Source of the DNA: Candidatus Rhabdochlamydia sp.
Lineage (GTDB): Bacteria; Chlamydiota; Chlamydiia; Chlamydiales; Rhabdochlamydiaceae
Direction of reading: 5' to 3'
DNA: 6,631 bases
Assembly (NCBI GenBank): GCA_030043815.1
Contig: JASHWX010000081.1
Coordinates: 1 to 6,631, forward strand
A program made the position numbers and the translations under genes. Shown one piece after another: positions 1 through 6,260 of the stretch (position 1 is the first letter of the stretch; every line of letters starts with the position of its first letter). A model generated the notes under the pieces. That model saw only the letters and a program-made list of their open reading frames with translations, searched no databases and was not told where the DNA came from.

Positions 1-25
1 GGCTGTTTTTTCCAAGCATGCTGAC

Positions 26-628
26 TTATGCAACGGTCTCAAGTATATCCGTCAGAAGGGCTACCCAATTGCTCAAGGTGCTATGTTCTTTGTCGGATTG
101 GTGTTGGGTGTGGAGATGTTGGAGGAGCTCCATGAAGGGGAAGGGGATCCACTCTTTGCCGGCGTATGCGGTGAAGTAGTATCCGAGGGTGTGGTCGGCG
201 CCTGGGGGATAGTTCTGAACCTGTGTAATAAAAAATCTAATTTTGTCCAATGTTGCTGTAGAGGCAGCCAAAGAGTTGCAATCATCGAGAAGATTATGCC
301 ATAATGTCGACAACTGTTGCGTATAGTTAGGGTTGTGGCTTTGGTCCTCCGTAGAGAGAGTCAAGAGTAGTTTGCGGAAGGCACGGACATGTTCTAACAG
401 ATGCTGCTCATCGAGGAGGATCAACCCCTCTTTTCCTTTAAAGGAAAGTGTGGAGAGGATTTTCTTAAAGTGTGCGAGAAGCATGGCAAAGGCCTGTGGA
501 CGCGTTGCTCCTTTTAGTCCTGTGTAAGGCTCTTGCTTCTCTTTTTTGTCTTTTTCGATGGGACTGACGATGATTTTTTCATAGGGAGAAGGTTCTTTGG
601 GATTCACAAATTTATCAAAATTGCCCAT
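26..628 (-). CDS. Hypothetical protein of unknown function, 200 aa
   Basis: I do not recognise this protein and assign no function. The frame is complete within the window, from ATG at 628-626 to TAA at 28-26. A weak purine-rich GAAGAG lies a few bases upstream of the ATG. Residues 1-40 are polar and charged, with several prolines and a lysine/glutamate-rich run around 25-33, suggesting a disordered N-terminus. Residues 41-135 look mainly helical and leucine-rich (for example LLDEQHLLEHVRAFRKLLL near 71-89). Residues 138-170 are aromatic- and proline-rich (NYPPGADH, GYYFTAYAG, WIPFPF), and the last 30 residues look helical again. There is a single cysteine (117), no signal peptide and no membrane segment, so a soluble cytosolic or secreted protein is plausible. 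It is transcribed divergently from uhpC. That this is a real gene is supported by length and sensible composition; a lineage-specific chlamydial protein is a guess. Confidence 0.7.
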   Translation of the reverse strand: MGNFDKFVNPKEPSPYEKIIVSPIEKDKKEKQEPYTGLKGATRPQAFAMLLAHFKKILSTLSFKGKEGLILLDEQHLLEHVRAFRKLLLTLSTEDQSHNPNYTQQLSTLWHNLLDDCNSLAASTATLDKIRFFITQVQNYPPGADHTLGYYFTAYAGKEWIPFPFMELLQHLHTQHQSDKEHSTLSNWVALLTDILETVA

Positions 629-682
629 AAGCTCTTCATGCCCTAAAGGATGTTAATTTTGCAATGCTTTGGAAAAAAGAGG

Positions 683-711
683 TTGACAGAAGCTGAATTT
701 CTTTTTAACTT
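683..711 (+). promoter_or_regulatory. Candidate sigma-70/sigma-66-type promoter for uhpC-dnaE
   Basis: A perfect -35 hexamer TTGACA sits at 683-688. With a 17-base spacer it is followed by TAACTT at 706-711, a weak -10 match (3 of 6). It lies in the divergent intergenic region and would start transcription roughly 40-45 bases before the GTG of uhpC. The -35 match is seen directly; promoter function is inferred. A second, weaker pair (TTGCGT 714-719 and TAATTT 736-741) is also possible. Confidence 0.4.
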
Positions 712-747
712 CCTTGCGTTTCTCACAATTCAAAGTAATTTCTTGGC

Positions 748-755
748 AAAGGAGG
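748..755 (+). promoter_or_regulatory. Strong Shine-Dalgarno site fixing the GTG start of uhpC
   Basis: AAAGGAGG at 748-755 closely matches the anti-Shine-Dalgarno sequence and ends 7 bases before GTG at 763. This spacing decides the non-ATG start: the next internal ATG codons fall within the first transmembrane helix and have no comparable site. Confidence 0.85.
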
Positions 756-762
756 AAACTCT

Positions 763-2112
763 GTGAGCGTAAAAAATCTTTTCAAACCGGCTCCGTATGC
801 TCCCGAAATTCAAGACCCGGAAGAGATTAAGAAGAATTATAAATACTGGCGTATGCGTGTCTTCTATGGAATGTATGTCGGGTATATTTTCTATTACTTT
901 ACGCGAAAGAGCTTTACCTTTGCGATGCCTGCCTTGATGCAAGATTTGGGGCTCCAAATCAGCGATTTAGGGATATTGAGCAGTATCTTGTCGATTACAT
1001 ATGGAATCAGCAAATTCTTAAGCGGCGTCCTCGCCGATCGCTCCAATCCCCGCTTTTTCATGGCAACGGGATTGATACTCACCGGGGTATTTAACATTTT
1101 CTTCGGAATGTCCTCTTCGATTCTTTTCTTTGCGATCTTCTGGGGATTGAACGGCTGGTTTCAAGGGTGGGGATGGCCGCCTTGCGCCCGCTTGCTCACG
1201 CATTGGTATTCTCAAAAAGAGCGGGGTACCTGGTGGGGTTTCTGGAATACGTCCCATAGCGTAGGGGGTGCGTTGATTCCGCTCATCGCCGCTTTTTGCG
1301 CGCAGGCCTGGGGATGGCGTTATGCGATGTATGTCCCTGGAATTACATGCATCGGTATCGGCCTTTTCATCATGAACAGGCTCCGCGATACGCCCCAATC
1401 TTTGGGATTGCCCACGATTGAAAAATATAAGAATGATTATCCAGCTTCTAGCCGCGGCCAAGAGAAAGAGATCTCGGTTAAGGAAATTCTTTTCAAGCAC
1501 GTGCTGACGAACAGGTACATTTGGATTTTGGCCATTTCTTATTTCTTTGTGTATATCATTCGTCAAGCGGTCAACGACTTCGGCGCCCTTTTTTTAATGA
1601 AGGCCAAAGGGTATTCGATGATTGCCGCCAGCGGCAGCGTCTTTTGGTTCGAAGCAGGGGGAGCTTGCGGAAGTTTAGCTGCGGGATGGGCATCGGATAA
1701 GATCTTTAAAGGGCGTCGTGCGCCTATCATGGTGTTATTTAGCATGGCGGTGATTTTTGCCATTGGGGGACTTTTTGTAGTGCCGCAGGACATGATGGTC
1801 CTCGATTATGCACTGATGTTTACTATCGGCTTTTTGATTTTCGGCCCGCAAATGCTAATCGGGATGGCCGCTGCGGAGCTTTCGCATAAAAAGGCTGCAG
1901 GAACTGCCACAGGTTTTACGGGTTGGTGGGCTTATCTCGGCGCAGCTGTAGCAGGATATCCGATCAGCAAAGTGGCCGAAATATGGGGATGGTATGGATT
2001 CTTCGTCTCTCTTGGAGTATGTGGAGTCATATCTGTTCTCCTGCTTTTACCCTTATGGAAGATCAAGAGCAATCCTAAATATACAGCTGTAGAGCCAGAA
2101 GCAGCAAACTAA
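763..2112 (+). CDS. uhpC: Hexose-phosphate:phosphate antiporter, UhpC type (MFS, organophosphate:Pi antiporter family)
   Basis: Inner-membrane transporter of the organophosphate:phosphate antiporter branch of the major facilitator superfamily. In Chlamydia the UhpC-type protein works as a glucose-6-phosphate/phosphate exchanger taking host sugar phosphate, unlike E. coli UhpC, which is a sensor. The 449 residues match the family's usual length. About 12 hydrophobic helices are visible, in two halves joined by a polar loop near 205-248. Family marks: Arg48 in YYFTRKSF in helix 1 and Arg267 in FVYIIRQAVNDF in helix 7, aligning with the two substrate-phosphate arginines of GlpT and UhpT; the signature GWFQGWGWPPCARLLTHWYS at 131-150; and His165 in WNTSHSVGG, matching the conserved GlpT histidine. 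The start is GTG, chosen from the strong upstream ribosome site. dnaE follows after 12 bases, so the two are probably co-transcribed. Family assignment is firm; glucose-6-phosphate as substrate is inferred from chlamydial relatives. Confidence 0.93.
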   Translation: MSVKNLFKPAPYAPEIQDPEEIKKNYKYWRMRVFYGMYVGYIFYYFTRKSFTFAMPALMQDLGLQISDLGILSSILSITYGISKFLSGVLADRSNPRFFMATGLILTGVFNIFFGMSSSILFFAIFWGLNGWFQGWGWPPCARLLTHWYSQKERGTWWGFWNTSHSVGGALIPLIAAFCAQAWGWRYAMYVPGITCIGIGLFIMNRLRDTPQSLGLPTIEKYKNDYPASSRGQEKEISVKEILFKHVLTNRYIWILAISYFFVYIIRQAVNDFGALFLMKAKGYSMIAASGSVFWFEAGGACGSLAAGWASDKIFKGRRAPIMVLFSMAVIFAIGGLFVVPQDMMVLDYALMFTIGFLIFGPQMLIGMAAAELSHKKAAGTATGFTGWWAYLGAAVAGYPISKVAEIWGWYGFFVSLGVCGVISVLLLLPLWKIKSNPKYTAVEPEAAN

Positions 2113-2115
2113 GGA
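2111..2115 (+). promoter_or_regulatory. dnaE ribosome-binding site overlapping the uhpC stop codon
   Basis: AAGGA at 2111-2115 shares its first two bases with the uhpC TAA (2110-2112) and ends 9 bases before the dnaE ATG at 2125. The arrangement suggests that ribosomes finishing uhpC help initiation on dnaE. The purine motif is short, so its strength is uncertain. Confidence 0.55.
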
Positions 2116-2124
2116 AAATCCTCC

Positions 2125-5100
2125 ATGAGCTGGGTGCCCCTTCATGTGCATTCGCAGTACTCGATCTTGGACTCGTCGGCATCGGTCGATGCGATTGCTG
2201 AAAAAGCATCGGAGATGAAAATCCCTGCAGTTGCCTTGACCGATCAAGGCAACATGTATGGGGCTGTCGAGTTTTTCAAAGCCTGCAAAGGCGCTTTTGT
2301 CAAACCGATCATCGGCTGCGAGCTCTTCGTCGCTCCTTATTCCCGTTTAGACAAAAAACGGCATTCGGGAATGCCTCACGGTTTTCCTATCGTCCTGCTC
2401 GCCAAAAACAAACAGGGATATCAAAATCTTTGCGTTTTGAGTTCGCTTGCACATCTCGAAGGGTTTTATTATACCCCGCGCATCGATAAAGATCTCTTGG
2501 CTAAGCATGCAGAAGGGCTGATCTGCTTGTCCGGCCCTTTTAAAAGTTCTCTTGGGCATTGGATTTTGCAAGGGAATGAAGAGGCTTTGAAGCAAGAGAT
2601 TGATGAATACAGCAAGATCTTTGGCGAGAATTATTATTTCGAGCTATTGCGCCACCGGATGAGAGATGAAGATATTCGGCGCGATGAGATGGACCAAGAG
2701 GGGTGGCTCTATCAACTCTATCAGGACACGATCAAGGGACAAGAGCAAATCAACGAACGCCTCATTGCGCTAGGCATTGAAAAGGGCATTCGCTGTGTCG
2801 CCGCTAATGATTCGCGCTACATTGAGCGCGGCGATTGGCAAGCGCACGAAATTTTAATGAACATCCAGTCGGGAGAGCCGAGTGAAATTTGGGAAAAGGA
2901 CTCGCATGGCAATCCCAAAGTACGAGTGAAGAATCCCAAGCGCCAAGTGGCGTACACGCATGAACTGTACTTTAAATCGCCAGAAGAGATGCGCGCTCTT
3001 TTCGCCGACTTGCCCGCAGCTTTGGAGTCGAGTGTAGCCATTGCAGAGAGCGTGGACTTCGAATTTGACTTTAAGACGAGGTTCTATCCTGTCTTTGTCC
3101 CTCCGAAATATACGAAGGAAGAGTTTTTAAGGCATCTTTGCGAAGAAGGAATTAAAGAGCGTTATACGCCGGAGCGTTTGGCCAAGGTCAAAGAAAAATA
3201 CCCTGGCCGCGATCCGATGGAAGTGATCCGCGAACGTCTGCAGTATGAATTGAGCGTCATCTTGCCAAAAGGGATGGGCGATTATTTGCTCATCGTCTGG
3301 GATTTTATCAACTGGGCGAAAAAAAGCGGCATCCCCATGGGCCCGGGAAGAGGATCGGGAGCCGGATCGATCGTGTTGTATTTAATCGGCGTGACCGATA
3401 TCGAGCCGCTCCGCTTCAATTTGTTCTTCGAGCGCTTCATCAATCCTGAACGGATTTCTTATCCTGATATCGACGTCGACATCTGCATGGAAAGGCGTGC
3501 AGAAGTGATCGATTATACTGTCAGCAAATACGGGAAAGACAAAGTCGCGCAGATCATCACCTTTGGTACGATGAAAGCCAAGATGGCGATCAAAGATGTC
3601 GGAAGAGTGTTGAGCATTCCCTTAGCGCGTGTGAATGAAATCGCAAAGCTTGTTCCCGAAGATCCTAATATGACTTTGGACAAAGCCCTCGAGATCGATC
3701 CCGAACTGAAATCACTGTATCAATCAGATCCCGAGGTGCAGCGCCTCATTGACATCGCTAAAAAACTCGAAGGGTCGGTGCGCAATACGGGCATTCACGC
3801 CGCCGGGATGATCATCAGCGCCGATCCCATCATTGAGCGCGCGCCGATTTGCACCGCGAAAGATTCCGAGATGGCCGTCACGCAGTATTCGATGAAGCCG
3901 ATCGAGATGGTCGGCATGCTGAAAATCGATTTTCTCGGCTTAAAAACGCTGACATCGATCCAGCACGCGGTCGATGAGATAAAAAAGAAGCGCGGCCAAT
4001 CGATCGATTGGGTCAATCTTCCTTTGGACGATAAGCCCACATTTGATTTGTTGAATCAAGGCAAGACGATGGGAGTGTTCCAACTCGAATCGGGCGGCAT
4101 GCAAGATCTGGCCAAGCAGCTTCATATCGACAAGTTCGAGGAGATCATCGCTGTCGGCGCGCTCTATCGCCCGGGCCCGATGGAGATGATCCCGTCATTC
4201 ATCAATCGAAAGCATAAACGGGAAGTCATCGAGATCGATCATCCCCTGATGGAAGATATCCTTGCCGAAACTTATGGGATCATGGTCTATCAAGAGCAGG
4301 TCATGGCGATCGCCAGCCGGCTTGCGGACTACACGCTTGGCGAAGGCGATGTCTTGCGCCGCGCCATGGGGAAAAAAGACCGGGAAGAGATGGCGCGCCA
4401 GAGGGAAAAATTCCGTACAGGCGCCCTAAAAAAGGGAATCGACGAAAACACCTCGATGCGCATTTTTGATAAAGTGGAAAAATTCGCTTCATATGGATTC
4501 AATAAATCGCATGCGGCCGCTTACGGCTACTTGAGCTATGTCACTGCTTACTTAAAGGCCAATTACACAAGCGAGTGGATGGCCGCTTTAATGACCACCG
4601 ATCGCGATGACCTCTCCAAAGTGACAAAACACATCCGAGAAGCGCAGACATTCGGCATTTCCATTTTGCCGCCGGACGTCAATGAATCGGAGATCTCTTT
4701 TGTGGCAACGCCGCGCGGCATTCGCTTTGCAATGGGCGGGATCAAAGGCGTCGGCGAGGGCGTCGTCGAATCGATTATAGAAGAGCGTTCGAAGAAAGGG
4801 CCCTACAAGTCGCTTTACGATTTTGTTCAACGGACCGACACGCGCAAAGTAGGCAAAAAGGTCATTGAAAACCTCATCGAATCGGGGTGTTTCGATTTCA
4901 CGGGATGGGACCGTCAGGCGATGCTCTTAAGCGTTGAGCCGATGTTTGATGAAGTGGCCAAAGAACAAAAAGAAACGGCCAAAGGAGTGATCAGCCTCTT
5001 TTCGATGAATGAAGATGACCGCTTCGCAAAGCCTCCTGTAGTTAAAGAAATTGTCCCTCGGCAGCACATCCTTAAGCGCGAGTACGAACTTTTAGGCATC

Positions 5101-5805
5101 TATCTCAATGGGCATCCTCTCGATGACTTCAGCCATCTGCTTCAGCGCCTTTCTTGCACGCCCCTTTCTGAAATCGAGCCGCTCCCTGCCAATAGCGTGT
5201 GCCGGATTGCATTTATCATCGAAGGCCTCGTCATCAAAATTTCCGCGAAGACCCAACGCAAATTTGCCATTTTAACAATTGGGGACGGACATGATCGCTT
5301 CGAATTGCCCATCTGGCCCGATCTCTATGAAGAAAAAGGAGCGCTGCTCGCAGAAAATCAACTGCTTTACGCCGTCATTCAGAAAGAGGTGCAGGAAGGG
5401 CAGGCCCGCCTTCAGTGCCGCTGGCTCGATGATCTCAACAAAGCGGATGAAGCGATGGTCAAAGCCTGCGATCATGCCTTTGATATGGCAAAGCAGCAGG
5501 CAAGATCCTTCGAGTTTAAAGGAAAAAATAACAAGCCACCCAAAGCGCAAGAGCCCAAAAAGAAATCTTTTCAACGGCTGAATATCCATCTCGACGCCGA
5601 TCTTGCCCGCTTGAGCCATGTTTTAGCCCTCAAAGAGGCATTCCGCTCCCACCCCGGCGAGATTCCGATCGAGGTGGCTTTTATAGGGAAAAAAGGGAAA
5701 GTCAGCACCCTTCACATCGACCCGAGCTGGGGCGTCGATTACCATGCCGAACTGGAAGCAAAGATTAAAGGGCTCCTCTCTGTCAAGTCGATCAAATGGG
5801 AATAA
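2125..5805 (+). CDS. dnaE: DNA polymerase III alpha subunit (replicative polymerase, DnaE1 type)
   Basis: Catalytic subunit of the chromosomal replicase, acting in the cytosol with the beta clamp, clamp loader and a separate proofreading subunit. It has 1226 residues, close to other bacterial DnaE1 proteins. Domain order: N-terminal PHP domain, about 1-300, opening with HVHSQYSILD; palm, with Asp448 and Asp450 in PDIDVDI and Asp602 in LKIDFLGL matching the three catalytic aspartates of E. coli alpha (401, 403, 555); fingers, with GALYRPGPMEM near 678-688 and YGFNKSHAAAYG at 790-801; helix-hairpin-helix region near 845-925; OB fold near 1023-1105; and a C-terminal domain from about 1150 after a lysine/proline-rich linker (1132-1148). 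The PHP site lacks some metal-ligand histidines, so built-in proofreading is probably lost. The usual internal clamp-binding motif appears in variant form as VISLF at 955-959. There is no intein or frameshift. The TAA stop lies inside the target duplication of the following mobile element. Confidence 0.98.
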   Translation: MSWVPLHVHSQYSILDSSASVDAIAEKASEMKIPAVALTDQGNMYGAVEFFKACKGAFVKPIIGCELFVAPYSRLDKKRHSGMPHGFPIVLLAKNKQGYQNLCVLSSLAHLEGFYYTPRIDKDLLAKHAEGLICLSGPFKSSLGHWILQGNEEALKQEIDEYSKIFGENYYFELLRHRMRDEDIRRDEMDQEGWLYQLYQDTIKGQEQINERLIALGIEKGIRCVAANDSRYIERGDWQAHEILMNIQSGEPSEIWEKDSHGNPKVRVKNPKRQVAYTHELYFKSPEEMRALFADLPAALESSVAIAESVDFEFDFKTRFYPVFVPPKYTKEEFLRHLCEEGIKERYTPERLAKVKEKYPGRDPMEVIRERLQYELSVILPKGMGDYLLIVWDFINWAKKSGIPMGPGRGSGAGSIVLYLIGVTDIEPLRFNLFFERFINPERISYPDIDVDICMERRAEVIDYTVSKYGKDKVAQIITFGTMKAKMAIKDVGRVLSIPLARVNEIAKLVPEDPNMTLDKALEIDPELKSLYQSDPEVQRLIDIAKKLEGSVRNTGIHAAGMIISADPIIERAPICTAKDSEMAVTQYSMKPIEMVGMLKIDFLGLKTLTSIQHAVDEIKKKRGQSIDWVNLPLDDKPTFDLLNQGKTMGVFQLESGGMQDLAKQLHIDKFEEIIAVGALYRPGPMEMIPSFINRKHKREVIEIDHPLMEDILAETYGIMVYQEQVMAIASRLADYTLGEGDVLRRAMGKKDREEMARQREKFRTGALKKGIDENTSMRIFDKVEKFASYGFNKSHAAAYGYLSYVTAYLKANYTSEWMAALMTTDRDDLSKVTKHIREAQTFGISILPPDVNESEISFVATPRGIRFAMGGIKGVGEGVVESIIEERSKKGPYKSLYDFVQRTDTRKVGKKVIENLIESGCFDFTGWDRQAMLLSVEPMFDEVAKEQKETAKGVISLFSMNEDDRFAKPPVVKEIVPRQHILKREYELLGIYLNGHPLDDFSHLLQRLSCTPLSEIEPLPANSVCRIAFIIEGLVIKISAKTQRKFAILTIGDGHDRFELPIWPDLYEEKGALLAENQLLYAVIQKEVQEGQARLQCRWLDDLNKADEAMVKACDHAFDMAKQQARSFEFKGKNNKPPKAQEPKKKSFQRLNIHLDADLARLSHVLALKEAFRSHPGEIPIEVAFIGKKGKVSTLHIDPSWGVDYHAELEAKIKGLLSVKSIKWE

Positions 5806-5807
5806 TT
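5802..5807. repeat. Left target-site duplication, ATAATT
   Basis: ATAATT directly abuts the left inverted terminus and matches 6074-6079 exactly in direct orientation. It contains the dnaE stop codon TAA (5803-5805). No 5- or 7-base version fits the same boundaries, so the duplication length is exactly 6. Confidence 0.75.
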
Positions 5808-5831
5808 CTCGACTTTGCACATTTTTTTCCG
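5808..5831 (+). repeat. Left terminal inverted repeat of the 266-bp element
   Basis: This pairs with the reverse complement of 6050-6073 over 24 positions with two mismatches: C against T at position 11 and T against A at position 21, counted from the outer end. It begins directly after the ATAATT duplication. Confidence 0.78.
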
Positions 5832-5846
5832 GCATCTCCTAGGAGA

Positions 5847-5932
5847 GCGTCCGCGCTTTTTTTATTTTTTTGCTCGTTCATAGGGACTTCGCAGCTATGA
5901 ACTCGCAAAAAAATAAAAAAATCATCGGACGC
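5847..5932. repeat. Large imperfect stem-loop inside the element (86 bases)
   Basis: GCGTCCG at 5847-5853 pairs with CGGACGC at 5926-5932. After a small asymmetric internal loop, a T7-A-T7 tract at 5857-5871 pairs perfectly with A7-T-A7 at 5907-5921. Next come GC/GC, a 2x2 mismatch (5874-5875 against 5903-5904), and the 8-bp stem GTTCATAG (5876-5883) with CTATGAAC (5895-5902). The apical loop is 11 bases. The outer right arm can alternatively pair with the following GGGTCCG region (5938-5944), giving two competing folds. Confidence 0.8.
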
Positions 5933-5948
5933 CCTTCGGGTCCGGTTC

Positions 5949-5964
5949 GCGCGATGTATCGCGC
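5949..5964. repeat. Short perfect palindrome inside the element
   Basis: GCGCGAT at 5949-5955 is separated by only 2 bases from its exact reverse complement ATCGCGC at 5958-5964. GGT (5944-5946) and ACC (5968-5970) can extend the stem across a small internal loop. Confidence 0.7.
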
Positions 5965-5973
5965 TTCACCTCT

Positions 5974-6031
5974 AAATGGGGCGCAAGCCAAACTCTTGGC
6001 TTGCTTTTCGGCCGAGGGCCTCAACCCATTT
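5974..6031. repeat. Nested stem-loop in the right half of the element
   Basis: The outer stem AAATGGG (5974-5980) pairs with CCCATTT (6025-6031). Inside it, GCAAGCCAA (5983-5991) pairs perfectly with TTGGCTTGC (5996-6004) over a 4-base loop. The 8-base palindrome TCGGCCGA (6008-6015) occupies the remaining space. All pairings are read directly; folding in the cell is inferred. Confidence 0.72.
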
Positions 6032-6049
6032 CGAGCCTTCGGATCTGCT

Positions 6050-6073
6050 CGGTAAAAAATGTACAAAGTCGAG
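6050..6073 (-). repeat. Right terminal inverted repeat of the 266-bp element
   Basis: This is the inverted partner of 5808-5831, matching at 22 of 24 positions. It ends directly before the right copy of ATAATT. Confidence 0.78.
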
Positions 6074-6079
6074 ATAATT
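6074..6079. repeat. Right target-site duplication, ATAATT
   Basis: This is an exact direct copy of 5802-5807, abutting the outer end of the right inverted repeat. Removing the element and one copy joins the dnaE stop codon directly to GACAAATACG at 6080. Confidence 0.75.
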
Positions 6080-6094
6080 GACAAATACGCCCTC

Positions 6095-6260
6095 CTAAAG
6101 TAGTCTAGACCTGTAAACAACTCTCGCTAAAGGCGAAAGCTTTATGGTCAGTGCTTGACTGCCACCTGCGTGCGGTTTACGGCGCACGTTGCTTCGGGGG
6201 GTGCCCAAAGCAAACCTGCAGAGATTTCGACTGGAGTTACAGTCGGCATGCTGCTGGTTT
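6095..6260 (-). ncRNA. Candidate omega-RNA (reRNA) scaffold overlapping the tnpB 3' end
   Basis: TnpB families take their guide RNA from the 3' end of tnpB through the element's right end. Here the region is rich in short inverted repeats: CGTGCG/CGCACG (6169-6174 with 6183-6188), GCTT...AAGC enclosing GGG/CCC (6191-6211), GTCA/TGAC (6147-6150 with 6156-6159), and a final 7-bp hairpin at 6121-6139. Both limits are approximate and expression is inferred only from the family. Confidence 0.4.

Larger units (their letters stand above)
5808..6073. mobile_element. MITE-like non-autonomous element, 266 bp, with terminal inverted repeats
   Basis: The two ends form a 24-bp inverted repeat matching at 22 of 24 positions. 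Both termini read inward as CTCGACTTTG, then C or T, then ACA, a run of six T, then T or A, then CCG. Each end is flanked immediately outside by the 6-bp direct repeat ATAATT. Terminal inversion plus a precise target duplication is the signature of DNA transposition. The element is too short for a transposase, and no convincing protein is encoded on either strand, so it would have to be mobilised in trans by an enzyme I cannot name. The interior is unusually palindromic: TCTCCTAGGAGA at 5835-5846, a large stem-loop at 5847-5932, a 7-bp stem with a 2-base loop at 5949-5964, and a nested stem at 5974-6031. It lies between the dnaE stop and the 3' end of a convergent TnpB gene. An alternative is a fixed structured RNA or terminator module, but that would not explain the flanking duplication. 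Confidence 0.72.

Noticed and set aside
1018..1566. 182-residue open frame antisense to uhpC
   Set aside because: It lies wholly inside a well-supported gene, lacks domain features, and has the arginine/proline-rich composition of antisense reading.
5272..5619. 115-residue open frame antisense to the 3' part of dnaE
   Set aside because: It lies within the dnaE OB-fold and C-terminal coding region, with no ribosome site and no family resemblance.
5847..5921. Intrinsic terminator for dnaE at the T-rich tract
   Set aside because: The T7-A-T7 tract comes before the main hairpin and is itself base-paired with the later A tract. No solid GC stem directly precedes the T run (only a 3-bp GCG/CGC). 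Termination by another mechanism remains possible.
5870..6055. Possible small plus-strand protein of 61 residues inside the 266-bp element
   Set aside because: It spans the palindromic arms and stops inside the right terminal repeat. It starts with no ribosome site, and its sequence is explained by inverted repeats rather than protein constraint.
5802..6079. CRISPR array or integron-like attachment site explaining the repeats
   Set aside because: There is only one pair of inverted ends and one short direct pair. There are no regularly spaced direct repeats, no integrase and no tRNA gene.
6078..6106. Promoter starting at TTGACA (6078-6083) reading plus
   Set aside because: No acceptable -10 is found at 16-18 bases, and no plus-strand gene follows. 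The hexamer arises from the junction of the target duplication with flanking DNA.
5878..6120. Possible small minus-strand protein of 80 residues over the element and its right flank
   Set aside because: It crosses the element boundary and target duplication, overlaps the tnpB 3' end, and mirrors the equally open plus strand.
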